The position numbers and the translations under genes were made by a program. A DNA stretch of 37,571 nucleotides from an uncultured Eubacteriales bacterium (GTDB lineage: Bacteria > Bacillota > Clostridia > Peptostreptococcales > Anaerovoracaceae): positions 1 to 37,571 of the forward strand of contig CADATO010000033.1 in the NCBI GenBank assembly GCA_902790905.1. Direction: 5' to 3'. Shown one piece after another: positions 15,299 to 24,475 of this stretch. How positions within the stretch are numbered: the first letter of the stretch is position 1; each line of letters begins with the position of its first letter. The notes below the pieces were generated by a model. The model saw nothing but the letters and a program-made list of their open reading frames with translations. It was not told the origin of the DNA and did not search any database.

Positions 15299-17191
15299 AT
15301 GGAAGTATTCTATCATGCGGTATCGCTTTTAGGTGGTCTGGCGCTGTTCCTGTACGGCATGCGCGTCATGGGCGACGGTCTGAAGAGCAGTTCCGGCGGC
15401 GCGATGAGAACGGCGCTGGAGAAGGCGACTTCTAAACCGGCTCTTGGCTTTTTGCTTGGCATGTTCGTCACCTGCATGATCCAGAGCTCGACAGCAACGA
15501 TCGTTCTGACCGTTGGTCTTGTCGGTGCAGGGTTTTTGAAATTCCGCCAGTCGATCGGTATCGTACTGGGTGCTAACGTAGGGACTGCGATCACGGCGCA
15601 GATCATCCGTCTGATGGATGTCAGTGCCGGGGCCGACAGTCCTTTATATTTCTTCAAGTCGGACAACCTGGCGCCGATGGCGCTGCTGATCGGCATCATT
15701 CTGATCATGTTCTTCAAGACGAGAGGCGCCAACACAGCCGGCACGATCTGCATGGGCTTCGGTATGCTGTTCGTCGGCCTGATGAACATGAGCGCTGCTG
15801 TGTCGGAGGTGAGCGATTCCTTAAGTACGCTGCTGGTGTCCTTTGAAGACAACTATTTCCTCGGATTCCTCTCCGGTGTGTTCGTCACCGGGGTCATCCA
15901 GAGTTCCTCCGCGGTCGTCGGTATCCTGCAGTCGATCGCGAGCACCATGGGCGTGCACTTCTGCGGCGTCTTCGCCATCATCATCGGCGTCAACATCGGC
16001 GACTGCCTGACCACCTATCTGGTCTGCCGTCTTGGTGCCAAGCCGGAGCAGATCCGCACCTGCATGGTCCACATCATCTACAACGTCTTCGCGGCGGTCC
16101 TGATCATCGCGGCGCTCGTGATCCTGCACGGAACGGGCATCATCAGCGATGAACTCTGGAACATGCCGCTCAAGGCAGGCGGTGTCGCGAATGTTCACGG
16201 TCTGTTCAGACTGGTGCCTGCCGTGCTGCTCCTGCCGTTCTCGGGCCTGTTCGCGAATATCGCGGAACGCATCGTCAAGGATGCGCCGGTCGAAGAGGAA
16301 GATCTGAAAGTCGAAGAAAACCTCCGCAAGCTCGACCCGCGTCTTGTGACCAACCCGGCCATCGCGCTCGACCAGTCCGAGGCCCTCATCGCCAACATGG
16401 CGGAGGTCGCCCTGCACAACTACGACGCCTGCAAGCAGCAGCTCTTTGAGTTTGATCCCAAGCGCGAAGACCGCATCAAGGAGCGCGAAGACATGCTCGA
16501 CAACATGGCGGATGCCGCGAACAGATACATCATCGCGATCTCGCCGCACGTCACGCTGGAAAAAGACAACCGCACGCAGAGTTACCAGCTGAAGGCGCTG
16601 GTCTGCTTCGAGCGTATCGGCGACCTGGCGGTCAACATCACCGGCAACATCCGCAACCAGCGCGAGGCGAAGCGTGAGTTCTCCCCGATGGCGCAGAAAG
16701 AGATGCGGATCATGCTGGATGCGATCCGCGACATCCTCGAGATGACAGCCAAGGCGCACATCAACAACGACCAGTCCATGGCCAGACAGATCGAGCCGAT
16801 GGAAGAGGTCATCGATGCGATGGTCGCCGACTTAAGAGGCCGCCACATCTACCGCATGACGCACGACCAGTGCGACGTCATCAACGGCATCGAGTTCCAG
16901 AACATGCTGGTCAACCTGGAGCGCATCTCCGACCAGTGCTCCGACCTGGCGGTCTACCTGCTCGGCCGGACCGACGACAGCATCAACGGCAAAGAACACG
17001 AATACATTCACAACCTGCATCACTCCAACAACAAGGAGTACCTCGAGCTGTTCCACGACGATTACAAAAAGTACTTCGATCTGCTCAACGCGGTCCATCC
17101 GGGCGAAGTGTTCGAAGCGTACGGCGAGCAGCAGGAGATCCCGGAAGATATCGATAAGTCCGACGGCGCGGATCCGTACCCGGCGCTGTAA
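15299..17191 (+). CDS. Na/Pi-cotransporter family protein with PhoU-like domain
   Basis: A 630-residue protein. The N-terminal 330 residues are a duplicated Na/Pi-cotransporter domain, each half with a QSS motif (IQSSTAT at 61-67 and VIQSSSAV near 203). The C-terminal 250 residues are PhoU-like helices (ANRYIIAISPH; QLKALVCFERIGDLAVNI; NLERISDQCSDLAVYL). The family imports phosphate with sodium in the cytoplasmic membrane. The start at 15299 is preceded by AAGGAGAAAGG and gives the normal N-terminus MEVFYHAVSLLGG; the longer reading from 15065 runs through a terminator and is rejected. It is a single-gene unit closed by the terminator at 17258. Confidence 0.92.
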   Translation: MEVFYHAVSLLGGLALFLYGMRVMGDGLKSSSGGAMRTALEKATSKPALGFLLGMFVTCMIQSSTATIVLTVGLVGAGFLKFRQSIGIVLGANVGTAITAQIIRLMDVSAGADSPLYFFKSDNLAPMALLIGIILIMFFKTRGANTAGTICMGFGMLFVGLMNMSAAVSEVSDSLSTLLVSFEDNYFLGFLSGVFVTGVIQSSSAVVGILQSIASTMGVHFCGVFAIIIGVNIGDCLTTYLVCRLGAKPEQIRTCMVHIIYNVFAAVLIIAALVILHGTGIISDELWNMPLKAGGVANVHGLFRLVPAVLLLPFSGLFANIAERIVKDAPVEEEDLKVEENLRKLDPRLVTNPAIALDQSEALIANMAEVALHNYDACKQQLFEFDPKREDRIKEREDMLDNMADAANRYIIAISPHVTLEKDNRTQSYQLKALVCFERIGDLAVNITGNIRNQREAKREFSPMAQKEMRIMLDAIRDILEMTAKAHINNDQSMARQIEPMEEVIDAMVADLRGRHIYRMTHDQCDVINGIEFQNMLVNLERISDQCSDLAVYLLGRTDDSINGKEHEYIHNLHHSNNKEYLELFHDDYKKYFDLLNAVHPGEVFEAYGEQQEIPEDIDKSDGADPYPAL

Positions 17192-17257
17192 CAGAGCCTG
17201 CTGCGCGGCTGCCCCGGGCAACGCGAATGCAGCGCAGATAATACAAACGTGAAAAAG

Positions 17258-17288
17258 ACACCCCTTGCCGGCGGCAGGGGGTGTTTTT
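17258..17288. terminator. Bidirectional terminator between convergent genes
   Basis: ACACCCC-T-TGCC pairs with GGCA-G-GGGGTGT around a 3-base loop. It has TTTTT on the plus side and a matching A-run on the other, so it can end both the Na/Pi gene and the minus-strand ABC exporter. Confidence 0.85.
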
Positions 17289-19091
17289 ATATCTCCTGTC
17301 CGGCAAACTGCGTTTGGTACAGGTCGAAGTAGGTACCTTTCTTCGCGAGCAGTTCCTCGTGCGTGCCGGACTCGACGATGTGCCCCTGGTCCATGACGAC
17401 GATCGTATCCGCATCCTGGATCGTGGAGAGGCGGTGCGCGATGATCAGGCTCGTGCGGCCTTCCATCAGGCGGTACATGGCCTCCTGGATGTGCTTTTCA
17501 GTGCGCGTATCGATGTTCGAGGTCGCCTCGTCGAGGATGAGGATGTACGGGTGCGAGAGGAATGCACGGCCGATGGCGATGAGCTGCCGCTGCCCCTGCG
17601 AGATGTTGTCGCCGGCGTCGGTGAGCAGTGTCTCGTATCCTTCGGGCAGGGCGGCCGCGATCTGGTCGACGTTGCTGAAGGCGGCGGCACGTTCGAGGTC
17701 TTCCTGCGTGGCGTCCGGTTTGGCGTAGCACATGTTGCCGCGGATCGTGTCCGTGAAGAGGACCGTATCCTGCAGAACGATGCCCACAAGGTCGCGCAGG
17801 TCGCTGAGGGCGATGTCGCGGATGTCCACGCCGTCGAGGGTGATCCTGCCGCTGTCGATGTCATAGAATCGCATCAGCAGGTTGATGATGGTCGTCTTGC
17901 CGCTCCCCGTGGAGCCGACGAGGGCGATCTTTTTACCTGCCTCGACTTTGAGGTTGAAGTCGTGGATGATCTGCTTGCCGGGCACGTAGGAGAAGCTCAC
18001 GTGCTCGAATTCGATGACGCCCTTGGTGGTGTCCATGTGCACCTCGCCGCTCTTGTTCTCGGCGGGGGCGTCCATGATCTCGAAGATGCGCTCGGCACCC
18101 GCCATCGCCGTCTGGATCTGCCCGTACAACTGCGCCAGTTCGTTGACCGGGCGGGAGAACTGCTTGGAGTAGATGACGAAAGCAGAGAGACCGCGACCAC
18201 GACGAACGATACGTTGTTGAGCATATTCATGACCGGCCCCATCGAGCTCGAGAGGATCTCGGAGAGGATACCGGTGCGGGTGAGTTCATTGGACGTGCCG
18301 TTGAAGTCATCGACTACGCTGTCCTGCTGGTTGTAGGCGGTGACGGTCTTGTAGTTGGTGACCTTCTCGTTGACGATGCCGTTGAGGGCGCCGAGCAGGC
18401 ACTGGCGTTTCACGTACAGCTTGCGGATGTACCTGGAAAGGAATCGCGTAAACAATACGGAGAAGATAATCACCGAGCACGACAGCAGCGTCAGCTGCCA
18501 GCTGTACGAAAGCATGATCGCAACCGTTCCGACCAGCGTCAGCAGTCCCGAGAACAGGGAGGTCAGGGATGAGCTGACGACGTTGGAGATGTTCTCCGCG
18601 TCGTTGGTCATGCGGCTGATCAGGTCGCCGTGGGAATGCGTGTCGAGGTAGCCGACCGGCAGATCGATCGTCTTGCGGAACAGGTCCGCGCGCATCCCCT
18701 TGACGATCTTCTGGCTGAGCTTTGCGCCGAGGTATTCTTCGAGCAGGTTGCAGGCGCTGCTCGTCACGTACAGGGTAATCATGATGAGCAGGATCTGCGG
18801 CAGTTTGTCGAAGGTGCGCATGGTGATCGCATCGATGGCGCGCGACAGGTACGCCGGGGCGGCGATGCGCAGAAGCACGGTCGCCGTGACGACGAAGAAC
18901 AGCAGGATCACCGCGGTGCGGTGGCTCGCAAAGTAGGAGAGCAGGCGGCGGAGCGTCTTGCCGCCATCTTTTGGTTTTTCGGTGGGAGCGCCCATGTTGC
19001 GGCGTCTTCCGAAGCCCTGCGGGGCGGCGGTGTTCGCGGCACTGCCGGATGCGCCGCCGGCTGCGGCAAAGCGTTTCTTCACGTAGCTCAT
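17287..19091 (-). pseudogene. ABC exporter subunit with consensus ATPase site, broken by a frameshifting deletion
   Basis: The second half of a heterodimeric multidrug-type ABC exporter. From 19091, frame one encodes the N-terminus and membrane domain up to NNVSFVVVAV. A second frame resumes with SAFVIYSKQFSRPVNELAQ and continues through a complete nucleotide-binding domain (GSTGSGKTT, ISQGQRQL, ILILDEATS, IIAHRLST) to 17287. Compared with the partner subunit, about 17 residues of a membrane helix and its loop are missing at the junction near 18183-18192, so this is a deletion with frameshift, not a simple slip. The start overlaps the partner stop (ATGA). This subunit carries the catalytic Glu and switch His. 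A sequencing or assembly error cannot be excluded. Confidence 0.8.
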
Positions 19092-20944
19092 GCGGCACCT
19101 CCTTTCTGCGGACTCTTGCGTTCCTGGGAAGCGCAGATGTCGCGGTAGACGGCGCTCGTCTCCATGAGCTCCTGGTGGGTGCCGACGGCATCGATGCGGC
19201 CGCTGTCCACAACGGCGATGCGGTCCGCCTTGCGGGCGGTGGCGATGCGCTGGGCGATGACGATCTTGGTCATGCCGGGGTAGTTCTTCTTGAGCGCCTG
19301 GTAGAGCGCCGCCTCGGTCTTAAGGTCGAGCGCGCTGGTGCTGTCGTCGAAGATGAGGATCTCCGCGTTTTTCAGAAGGGCGCGGGCGATGGAGATGCGC
19401 TGGCGCTGGCCGCCGGAAAGGCTCATGCCGCCTTCTGCGACGGCGGTGTCATACCCGTCCGGCTGCTGGAGGATGAAGTCCTCGGCCTGGGCGGTCTGCG
19501 CCGCTTTATGGATCTCGTCTTCGGTCGCCCCAGGGCGGCCGATGGCGATGTTATCGATGATCGTCGTACTGAAGAGTTCGTTTTTCTGCGTGACGAAGGC
19601 GACCTTGCTGCGCAGGGTCTGCAGTTTGAAGTCGCGCACGTCGACGCCGTCCACTTCCACGGTGCCTTCGGTGGCGTCGTAAAAGCGCGGGATCAGATTC
19701 ACGAGGCTGGTCTTGCCGCAGCCTGTCGGACCGATGACCGCGAGCGTTTCGCCGGGCCGGACTTCAAGATCAACGCCGCTCAGCACCTCGATGGGGGCGC
19801 CGGGGTTGGCGCCGGAGGCCGGGTAGGTGAAGCTTACTTTTTTGAAGGTTACCGACCCGGTTGGCTGATAGTCTGCAGCAATAGCTGCAGTGCCAGTTGC
19901 CAATCCATCGGCGCTGTCCGCCGAGCCGTCAGACTCACTGTCCGCGTAAAGCGCACGGAGCGATTCCTCGTCGAGCGTCCCGTCCTTGATCACCGGGTCC
20001 GCATCGAGGACCTGCCGGATGCGTTTGGCGGAAGCTCTGCCGCGGGCGAGGGTCTGGAAGATCATCGCGAGCATCATCATGCCGTTCAGGATCTGCGAGA
20101 TGTACGTGACCGCCGCCATGACTTCGCCGGGCTGCATGCCGCCCGCCTGCACCTGGATGGCGCCGACCCAGATGAGGGCGACGGTGGCCAGGTTGAGAAC
20201 GATGTTCATGATCGGCCGCAGGAACGACATGAGGATGAGTACGCGCAGCTGGGTGTCCACGAGGGAGGTGTTCGCCGCATCAAAACGCGCCGCCTCGCGG
20301 TCCTCCTGGATGAAGGCCTTGACGACGCGGGTGCCGTTGATGTTCTCCTGGATGACGCTGTTGAGCCCGTCGATCCTGCCCTGCAGGAGGGTGAAGAGCG
20401 GGTTGGTCTTCCAGAGGATGAAGCCGATGTCGAGCAGCACGAGCGGGAACGCGCAGGCGATGATCACCAGGAAGTGCACGTTGAGGCTCATCAGGGTGAT
20501 CGTGCCGACGACCATGAACATCAGGCAGCGGATGAAGCCGCGCACGAGCTGCTGCACGAGTCGCTCCACCTGCGAGACATCGTTGGTGACGCGGGTGATG
20601 AGCGAGCCGGTCGTGAAGGCGTCGGTCTGCTCGAACGAGAGGTGCATGATCCGGTCGAAGCACTTCTTGCGGATGGTGTTGCCGAAGTTCTGGCTGCACA
20701 GGTTGGCCATGGTGCCGCTGAGCATGCCAAAGAGCCCTCCCGCGAGGACGATCAGGATCATCTTGATGCCGACGGAACGGATCAGCGCCAAATCGGGCGT
20801 ACCGTCTCCGTTCAGTCCGAGGATGCCGTTGTCGACGATGTCAGCCATCAGCCTCGGCTGGATCATGTCCACGGTGACCTCGGCAATCATAAAGGCTGCT
20901 GCGAGGACCGCGAAGATCCAGTACTTGCGCATGTACTTGAGCAT
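19088..20944 (-). CDS. ABC exporter subunit with degenerate ATPase site
   Basis: A 618-residue half-transporter with six membrane helices and an ATPase domain. Walker A is GPTGCGKTS and the signature is LSGGQRQR. Walker B reads ILIFDDS, with Asp in place of the catalytic Glu, and the switch region reads IAQR, with Gln in place of His. This is the non-catalytic half of a BmrCD/LmrCD-type heterodimer, whose partner holds the consensus site. A Ser/Asp/Gly-rich insertion lies between the membrane and ATPase domains (SESDGSADSADG). Start 20944 has AAAGGAA directly upstream, part of the AAAGGAATCGCTC-ATG arrangement. The catalytic partner next door is broken, so this subunit may now have no function. 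Confidence 0.9.
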   Translation of the reverse strand: MLKYMRKYWIFAVLAAAFMIAEVTVDMIQPRLMADIVDNGILGLNGDGTPDLALIRSVGIKMILIVLAGGLFGMLSGTMANLCSQNFGNTIRKKCFDRIMHLSFEQTDAFTTGSLITRVTNDVSQVERLVQQLVRGFIRCLMFMVVGTITLMSLNVHFLVIIACAFPLVLLDIGFILWKTNPLFTLLQGRIDGLNSVIQENINGTRVVKAFIQEDREAARFDAANTSLVDTQLRVLILMSFLRPIMNIVLNLATVALIWVGAIQVQAGGMQPGEVMAAVTYISQILNGMMMLAMIFQTLARGRASAKRIRQVLDADPVIKDGTLDEESLRALYADSESDGSADSADGLATGTAAIAADYQPTGSVTFKKVSFTYPASGANPGAPIEVLSGVDLEVRPGETLAVIGPTGCGKTSLVNLIPRFYDATEGTVEVDGVDVRDFKLQTLRSKVAFVTQKNELFSTTIIDNIAIGRPGATEDEIHKAAQTAQAEDFILQQPDGYDTAVAEGGMSLSGGQRQRISIARALLKNAEILIFDDSTSALDLKTEAALYQALKKNYPGMTKIVIAQRIATARKADRIAVVDSGRIDAVGTHQELMETSAVYRDICASQERKSPQKGGAA

Positions 20945-21040
20945 GAGCGATTCCTTTCTTATTACAAACCTATGATACAGGAGTTTTTTGTTTTTTGGAA
21001 TCGCCAAAAGAAACCCCAGCGGTGGTTTTCAGGGGATATG

Positions 21041-21068
21041 TTGACTTTTCGGAGCGTTTTAGTATTAT
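21041..21068 (+). promoter_or_regulatory. Promoter of the truncated ZIP gene
   Basis: TTGACT (21041-21046), a 16-base spacer and TATTAT (21063-21068), followed at once by the palindromic operator at 21072. Confidence 0.6.
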
Positions 21069-21071
21069 ATA

Positions 21072-21087
21072 GTTAGCATATGCTAAC
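21072..21087. promoter_or_regulatory. Palindromic operator, probably metal-responsive
   Basis: GTTAGCATATGCTAAC is a perfect 16-bp palindrome at the predicted transcription start. The sequence type (TTAGC-GCTAA) resembles operators of DtxR/MntR-type metal repressors, which fits the ZIP transporter remnant behind it. A MarR-type repressor of the divergent ABC exporter is the alternative. Confidence 0.6.
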
Positions 21088-21145
21088 CGCATAAAACGGC
21101 GGAAATGCAATATGAAAATGACATATAAAAACAGGGAGAATACTT

Positions 21146-21310
21146 ATGAATATACAAGTCTGGATGGGGATCCTCATCCCATTTATCGGAACAGCGCTTG
21201 GCGCGGCCTGCGTCTGCGTCATGCGCGGGCAGCTGAAAGGAAGCACGCAGCGGATTTTGGCGGGGTTTGCGGCAGGCGTCATAGTGGCGCTCGACGTGGC
21301 GCTGGGTTGA
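21146..21310 (+). pseudogene. Truncated ZIP-family metal transporter
   Basis: The reading gives 54 residues beginning MNIQVWMGILIPFIGTALGA and containing RILAGFAAGVIV. This matches the first two membrane helices of ZIP-family divalent-metal transporters, which normally have 250-270 residues. It then stops at 21308 after an unrelated tail (ALDVALG), and I find no continuation in any frame before 21447, so most of the gene has been deleted. GGGAGAA lies 7 bases before the ATG. Promoter and palindromic operator upstream are intact, so the remnant may still be transcribed. Confidence 0.6.
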
Positions 21311-21446
21311 GAAATGAAGTGCCGGAGCCAGCACCAGGTGCGGCGCGGCATAATGACTATGGGAAAGGGCGATTCCTTATGGCATCGTCCTTTCTTTTCC
21401 GTTACACTAAAGAGGTGAAGAAGAGAGAACAGAAGCGGAGGCGAAC

Positions 21447-22301
21447 ATGACGATCCAGCTGGCGATCGGAATCCTGTTCCTGGGATCATCGGTTGTGTAC
21501 GGAGCATATATGATGCGCAGCATATGGACAGACCGCGGGTGGCTTGCGGAGGCACCGGGGCGTTTTGGCACGGTCTTCGGCCTGACCACGGTCATCTACT
21601 TTCTGTGCACCATCGGCGTCTCGGACTTCCTGCTGAATACGATCCTCTGCCGCCGCATGCACCTGGCGGAGCCCGCAGCCCAGCCGGACTGCAACATCTG
21701 CGCCACGATCGTCCCGAGCGGCATCATCGCCTTCCTGTATCTGCGCAATGCGGATGCGGTGGACGGCATGCTGCTGGCGGTCTTCATCGTGTGCATGGTC
21801 GTCGGGAGCCTCGTCGGTTCGCGGGCGGTCGGCCGCATGGAAGGGGAATGGATCCGCAAGGCGATGGTGATCTTTCTCTGTGTGACGCTGGCTGCGCTGA
21901 TCATCAAGATGATTCTCTCCGCGGGGGCGGCGCCTACGGCAACGTCGCTTTCGGGATGGAAACTGGCGGCGATCGGGGCGGAGGCATTCTGCGCCGGCTT
22001 TATCAACATGCTCGGTATCCCGGCCAAGCCGCTGACCGCGACGGTCGCGCTGATCCTGGGACTCTCACCGGTCACGACGCTCGCCATCACGCTGGGAGCG
22101 ATCCCGATGTCCTGCGTGGCGGGCGGCATCAACGTTGCCCCACGCAAAAAATACAATCCCAAGCTGATCCTCTCCGCCATGACGGGCGGTGCCGCGGCGG
22201 CCATCATCGGCAGCTTGCTGGCGATCAGCATCAACGCAGCACTGCTCAACGGCATCCTGCTGGTCGTCATCGCAACGGCGATCATCAGTCTGATCAAGTA
22301 G
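21447..22301 (+). CDS. TSUP (TauE/SafE) family membrane permease
   Basis: A 284-residue protein with about eight hydrophobic segments in two homologous halves, as in the TauE/SafE sulfite/organosulfonate exporter family (FGLTTVIYFLCTIGVSDFLLN in the first half; GFINMLGIPAKPLTATVALILGLSP in the second). Members move small anions across the cytoplasmic membrane; the substrate here is unknown. GGAGG lies 7 bases before ATG 21447. It is followed after 23 bases by an ACT-domain gene, which may sense the transported or a related metabolite. Confidence 0.8.
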   Translation: MTIQLAIGILFLGSSVVYGAYMMRSIWTDRGWLAEAPGRFGTVFGLTTVIYFLCTIGVSDFLLNTILCRRMHLAEPAAQPDCNICATIVPSGIIAFLYLRNADAVDGMLLAVFIVCMVVGSLVGSRAVGRMEGEWIRKAMVIFLCVTLAALIIKMILSAGAAPTATSLSGWKLAAIGAEAFCAGFINMLGIPAKPLTATVALILGLSPVTTLAITLGAIPMSCVAGGINVAPRKKYNPKLILSAMTGGAAAAIIGSLLAISINAALLNGILLVVIATAIISLIK

Positions 22302-22324
22302 CAATCATAGAAAGGACAATCATA

Positions 22325-22693
22325 ATGGAACTGAAGAAAATCCCTTACAACCTGACCGTATGCAAAGTAGCGGACGCCTCTGCGCTCGACCTGACAAAGG
22401 ATTTTTACTTTATCGGGAAGACGGACGAGGAGCTCTCGCTGGTCATCCCGACCGAAGAGACGCCGGCGGAGACGACCGAACGCGATGACGGCTGGCGCGC
22501 CTTCCGCATCCAGGGGGTGCTGGACTTTTCGCTGATCGGCATCCTGTCGAAGATCTCCGGGCTGCTGGCTGACGCGAAGATCGGCATCTTTGCCGTCTCG
22601 ACCTACAACACGGACTATGTGCTCGTCAAAAGAGAAAACTACGAGAAGGCCCTGGCTGTGCTGGCGGACGCCGGGTACCAGATCGTTGACTGA
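22325..22693 (+). CDS. ACT-domain protein
   Basis: A 122-residue soluble protein with an ACT-type ligand-binding fold in the C-terminal half (FRIQGVLDFSLIGILSKISGLLADAKIGIFAVSTYNTDYVLVKRENYEKAL). This pattern resembles the ACT_7/CASTOR-like family. Such proteins bind amino acids. AAAGGAC precedes the ATG. It sits 11 bases before a VanZ-like gene and shares a transcription unit with the TSUP permease. The ligand is unknown. Confidence 0.8.
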   Translation: MELKKIPYNLTVCKVADASALDLTKDFYFIGKTDEELSLVIPTEETPAETTERDDGWRAFRIQGVLDFSLIGILSKISGLLADAKIGIFAVSTYNTDYVLVKRENYEKALAVLADAGYQIVD

Positions 22694-22704
22694 CAGGAGA
22701 AATC

Positions 22705-23091
22705 ATGAGCCAATTACTGTACTTTATTGTTGAAAAGATCGCGCTGCTCCACAACTGGCTGATGTCGCTCAACGACAGTTACGGACTGTTTCTGTCGGAC
22801 AAGGGACTGCACTTTCTGGTCATGGGTGCGGTCGGCATGGTTCTGCTGCTGATCATCCATCCGCTGTTTGCCGCGCTTGCGGAGAACGGGCACACCCTTG
22901 TCATCACCTGGATCTACGTCTTCACCGTCATGATCGTCCTGACCTTTGCGATCGAGATCGGGCAGGGCGTCAGCGGAACGGGCGCGATGGAGATGGAAGA
23001 TATCGTTGCCGGGATGGCGGGCTTTCTGGCCGTCTTCCTGGTCTTTGCTCTGCTGCGTGCCATCTGGCGCGCCATATGGGGGAAAAACTGA
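22705..23091 (+). CDS. VanZ-like membrane protein
   Basis: A 128-residue membrane protein with about three or four hydrophobic helices. The pattern SDKGLHFLVMGAVGM, then EIGQGVSGTGAMEMEDIVAGMAGF, matches the DK..HF / E..Q...R...D...N..G layout of VanZ-like proteins, though distantly. CAGGAG lies 7 bases before the ATG. Its stop overlaps the ATG of the ferredoxin-nitroreductase (TGATG), so both are co-translated. Function is unknown. Confidence 0.65.
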   Translation: MSQLLYFIVEKIALLHNWLMSLNDSYGLFLSDKGLHFLVMGAVGMVLLLIIHPLFAALAENGHTLVITWIYVFTVMIVLTFAIEIGQGVSGTGAMEMEDIVAGMAGFLAVFLVFALLRAIWRAIWGKN

Positions 23092-23912
23092 TGGAACATA
23101 CCGTGCGCATCGAGGAATCGCTCTGCATCGGCTGCGGCGCCTGCGTCGCAGACTGCCCGGCTTCGAACATCGAACTGGCCGGAGAACCCCGGGCGGCGAA
23201 AGTATTTGATCCGGAGAACTGCCTGTTCTGCGGGCACTGCGAAGCCATCTGCCCGGCCGGCGCCGTCACGCTGACCGGATTTGAAGAGGTGCCTGCAGAG
23301 ATCCCGGAAGAAGTGAACGGGGCTGTACGTCTCGATCCGGACACGCTGCTGGATGCCATCCGGACAAGGCGGTCGATCCGGCACTTCAAGGACGAGCCGG
23401 TGCCGCAGGAGATCATCGATAAGATCATCGAAGCGGGCCGCCTGACGCAGACGGCCAAGAACAGCCAGCGCCAGTCCTATGCCGTACTGCGGGAGCACCT
23501 TGCAGAAGCGGAGAAGATCGGCGTCGAAGGGCTGCGGGCGGCCGTGGCTGCGGAAGCTGCCAAAGCGGCTGCGGCGGGCAAAGATCCGGCTGCTGTGTCG
23601 CCGCTGGGACGCACGCAGATCACGGATGACTTCCTGTTCTTTGGGGCGCCGCTGGCGATCGTGGTGCTGTCTCCGTCGAAGACGGACGGCTGCCTCGCGG
23701 CGGAGAATATGGCGCTCATGGCGGAGGCGTGCGGCCTCGGGGTGCTGTTCAGCGGATTCTTCACCGATGTCGCCAATGCAGCGCCGGCGCTGCGGGAGAT
23801 GCTGGGCATCGACGAAACCCGCCAGGCGGTCGCGACGCTGGTCCTCGGCCGGCCGGACATCCGGTACCGCCGGACCGTGCGCAGGGAGCCCGCCAGGGTC
23901 ACATGGCTGTAG
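23091..23912 (+). CDS. Ferredoxin-nitroreductase fusion
   Basis: A 273-residue redox enzyme. Residues 1-65 carry two [4Fe-4S] motifs (CIGCGACVADCP and CLFCGHCEAICP). The rest is a nitroreductase-family flavin domain beginning AIRTRRSIRHFKDEPVP with LTQTAKNSQRQSY. Such fusions are common in anaerobic Firmicutes and pass electrons from ferredoxin to FMN to reduce nitro or related compounds. The insert rich in Ala/Lys (VAAEAAKAAAAGKD) is unusual. The start at 23091 is chosen because it overlaps the VanZ-like stop and follows GGGGGA. Confidence 0.9.
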   Translation: MEHTVRIEESLCIGCGACVADCPASNIELAGEPRAAKVFDPENCLFCGHCEAICPAGAVTLTGFEEVPAEIPEEVNGAVRLDPDTLLDAIRTRRSIRHFKDEPVPQEIIDKIIEAGRLTQTAKNSQRQSYAVLREHLAEAEKIGVEGLRAAVAAEAAKAAAAGKDPAAVSPLGRTQITDDFLFFGAPLAIVVLSPSKTDGCLAAENMALMAEACGLGVLFSGFFTDVANAAPALREMLGIDETRQAVATLVLGRPDIRYRRTVRREPARVTWL

Positions 23913-23923
23913 AAAGGACAACG

Positions 23924-24475
23924 ATGTTTTCAACTACACTTTGCTATATTGAACACAAGGACCATTACCTGATGCTGCACCGTGTGAAAAAAGAGCACGA
24001 TGTGAACGAGGGCAAATGGATCGGCGTAGGCGGCAAGTTCCTCGACGGGGAAACGCCGGAACAGTGCCTGCTGCGCGAAGTCCGCGAGGAGACCGGGCTG
24101 GAACTGCTGGAACAGCGATTCCGCGGGCTCATCAAATTCGAACAGATCGGTTACGAGACCGAGTACATGTTCCTGTATACGGCGGACGCATTCCGTACGC
24201 CGGACGGGCAGGAGTACCGGGCGGAAGAGACCGGCACCGGTACGGCAGATCTGCCAACGCCGCCCGTATGTGAGGAAGGGGTCCTCGAGTGGATCCCGAA
24301 GAGCGAGATCGGCAAGCTCTCCCTGTGGGAGGGGGACCGTATCTTTTTGCGGCTCCTGGCACAGGACGCACCGCTGTTCTCGCTGCATCTGCGGTATGAA
24401 GGAGACGCCCTGGTGGAAGCCAGTCTGGACGGCAGAGACCTGCTGGCGGAAGACAGAAAACGGAGGACACATTGA
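23924..24475 (+). CDS. Nudix hydrolase (MutT-like)
   Basis: A 183-residue hydrolase of the Nudix family with a full box: GGKFLDGETPEQCLLREVREETGL, which provides the Gly, Arg-Glu and Glu-Glu residues that bind Mg2+. The opening MFSTTLCYIEHKDHYLMLHRVKK and the HDVNEGKWIGVGGK segment resemble 8-oxo-dGTP diphosphatases of the MutT group. AAAGGAC precedes the ATG. The last codons overlap the TTG start of the large GTPase gene (24472), so the two are co-translated. Confidence 0.88.
   Translation: MFSTTLCYIEHKDHYLMLHRVKKEHDVNEGKWIGVGGKFLDGETPEQCLLREVREETGLELLEQRFRGLIKFEQIGYETEYMFLYTADAFRTPDGQEYRAEETGTGTADLPTPPVCEEGVLEWIPKSEIGKLSLWEGDRIFLRLLAQDAPLFSLHLRYEGDALVEASLDGRDLLAEDRKRRTH

Noticed and set aside
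20991..21008. Hairpin TTTTGG-AATCG-CCAAAA as a terminator
   Set aside because: The T-run lies on the wrong side for either reading direction to use it as an intrinsic terminator.
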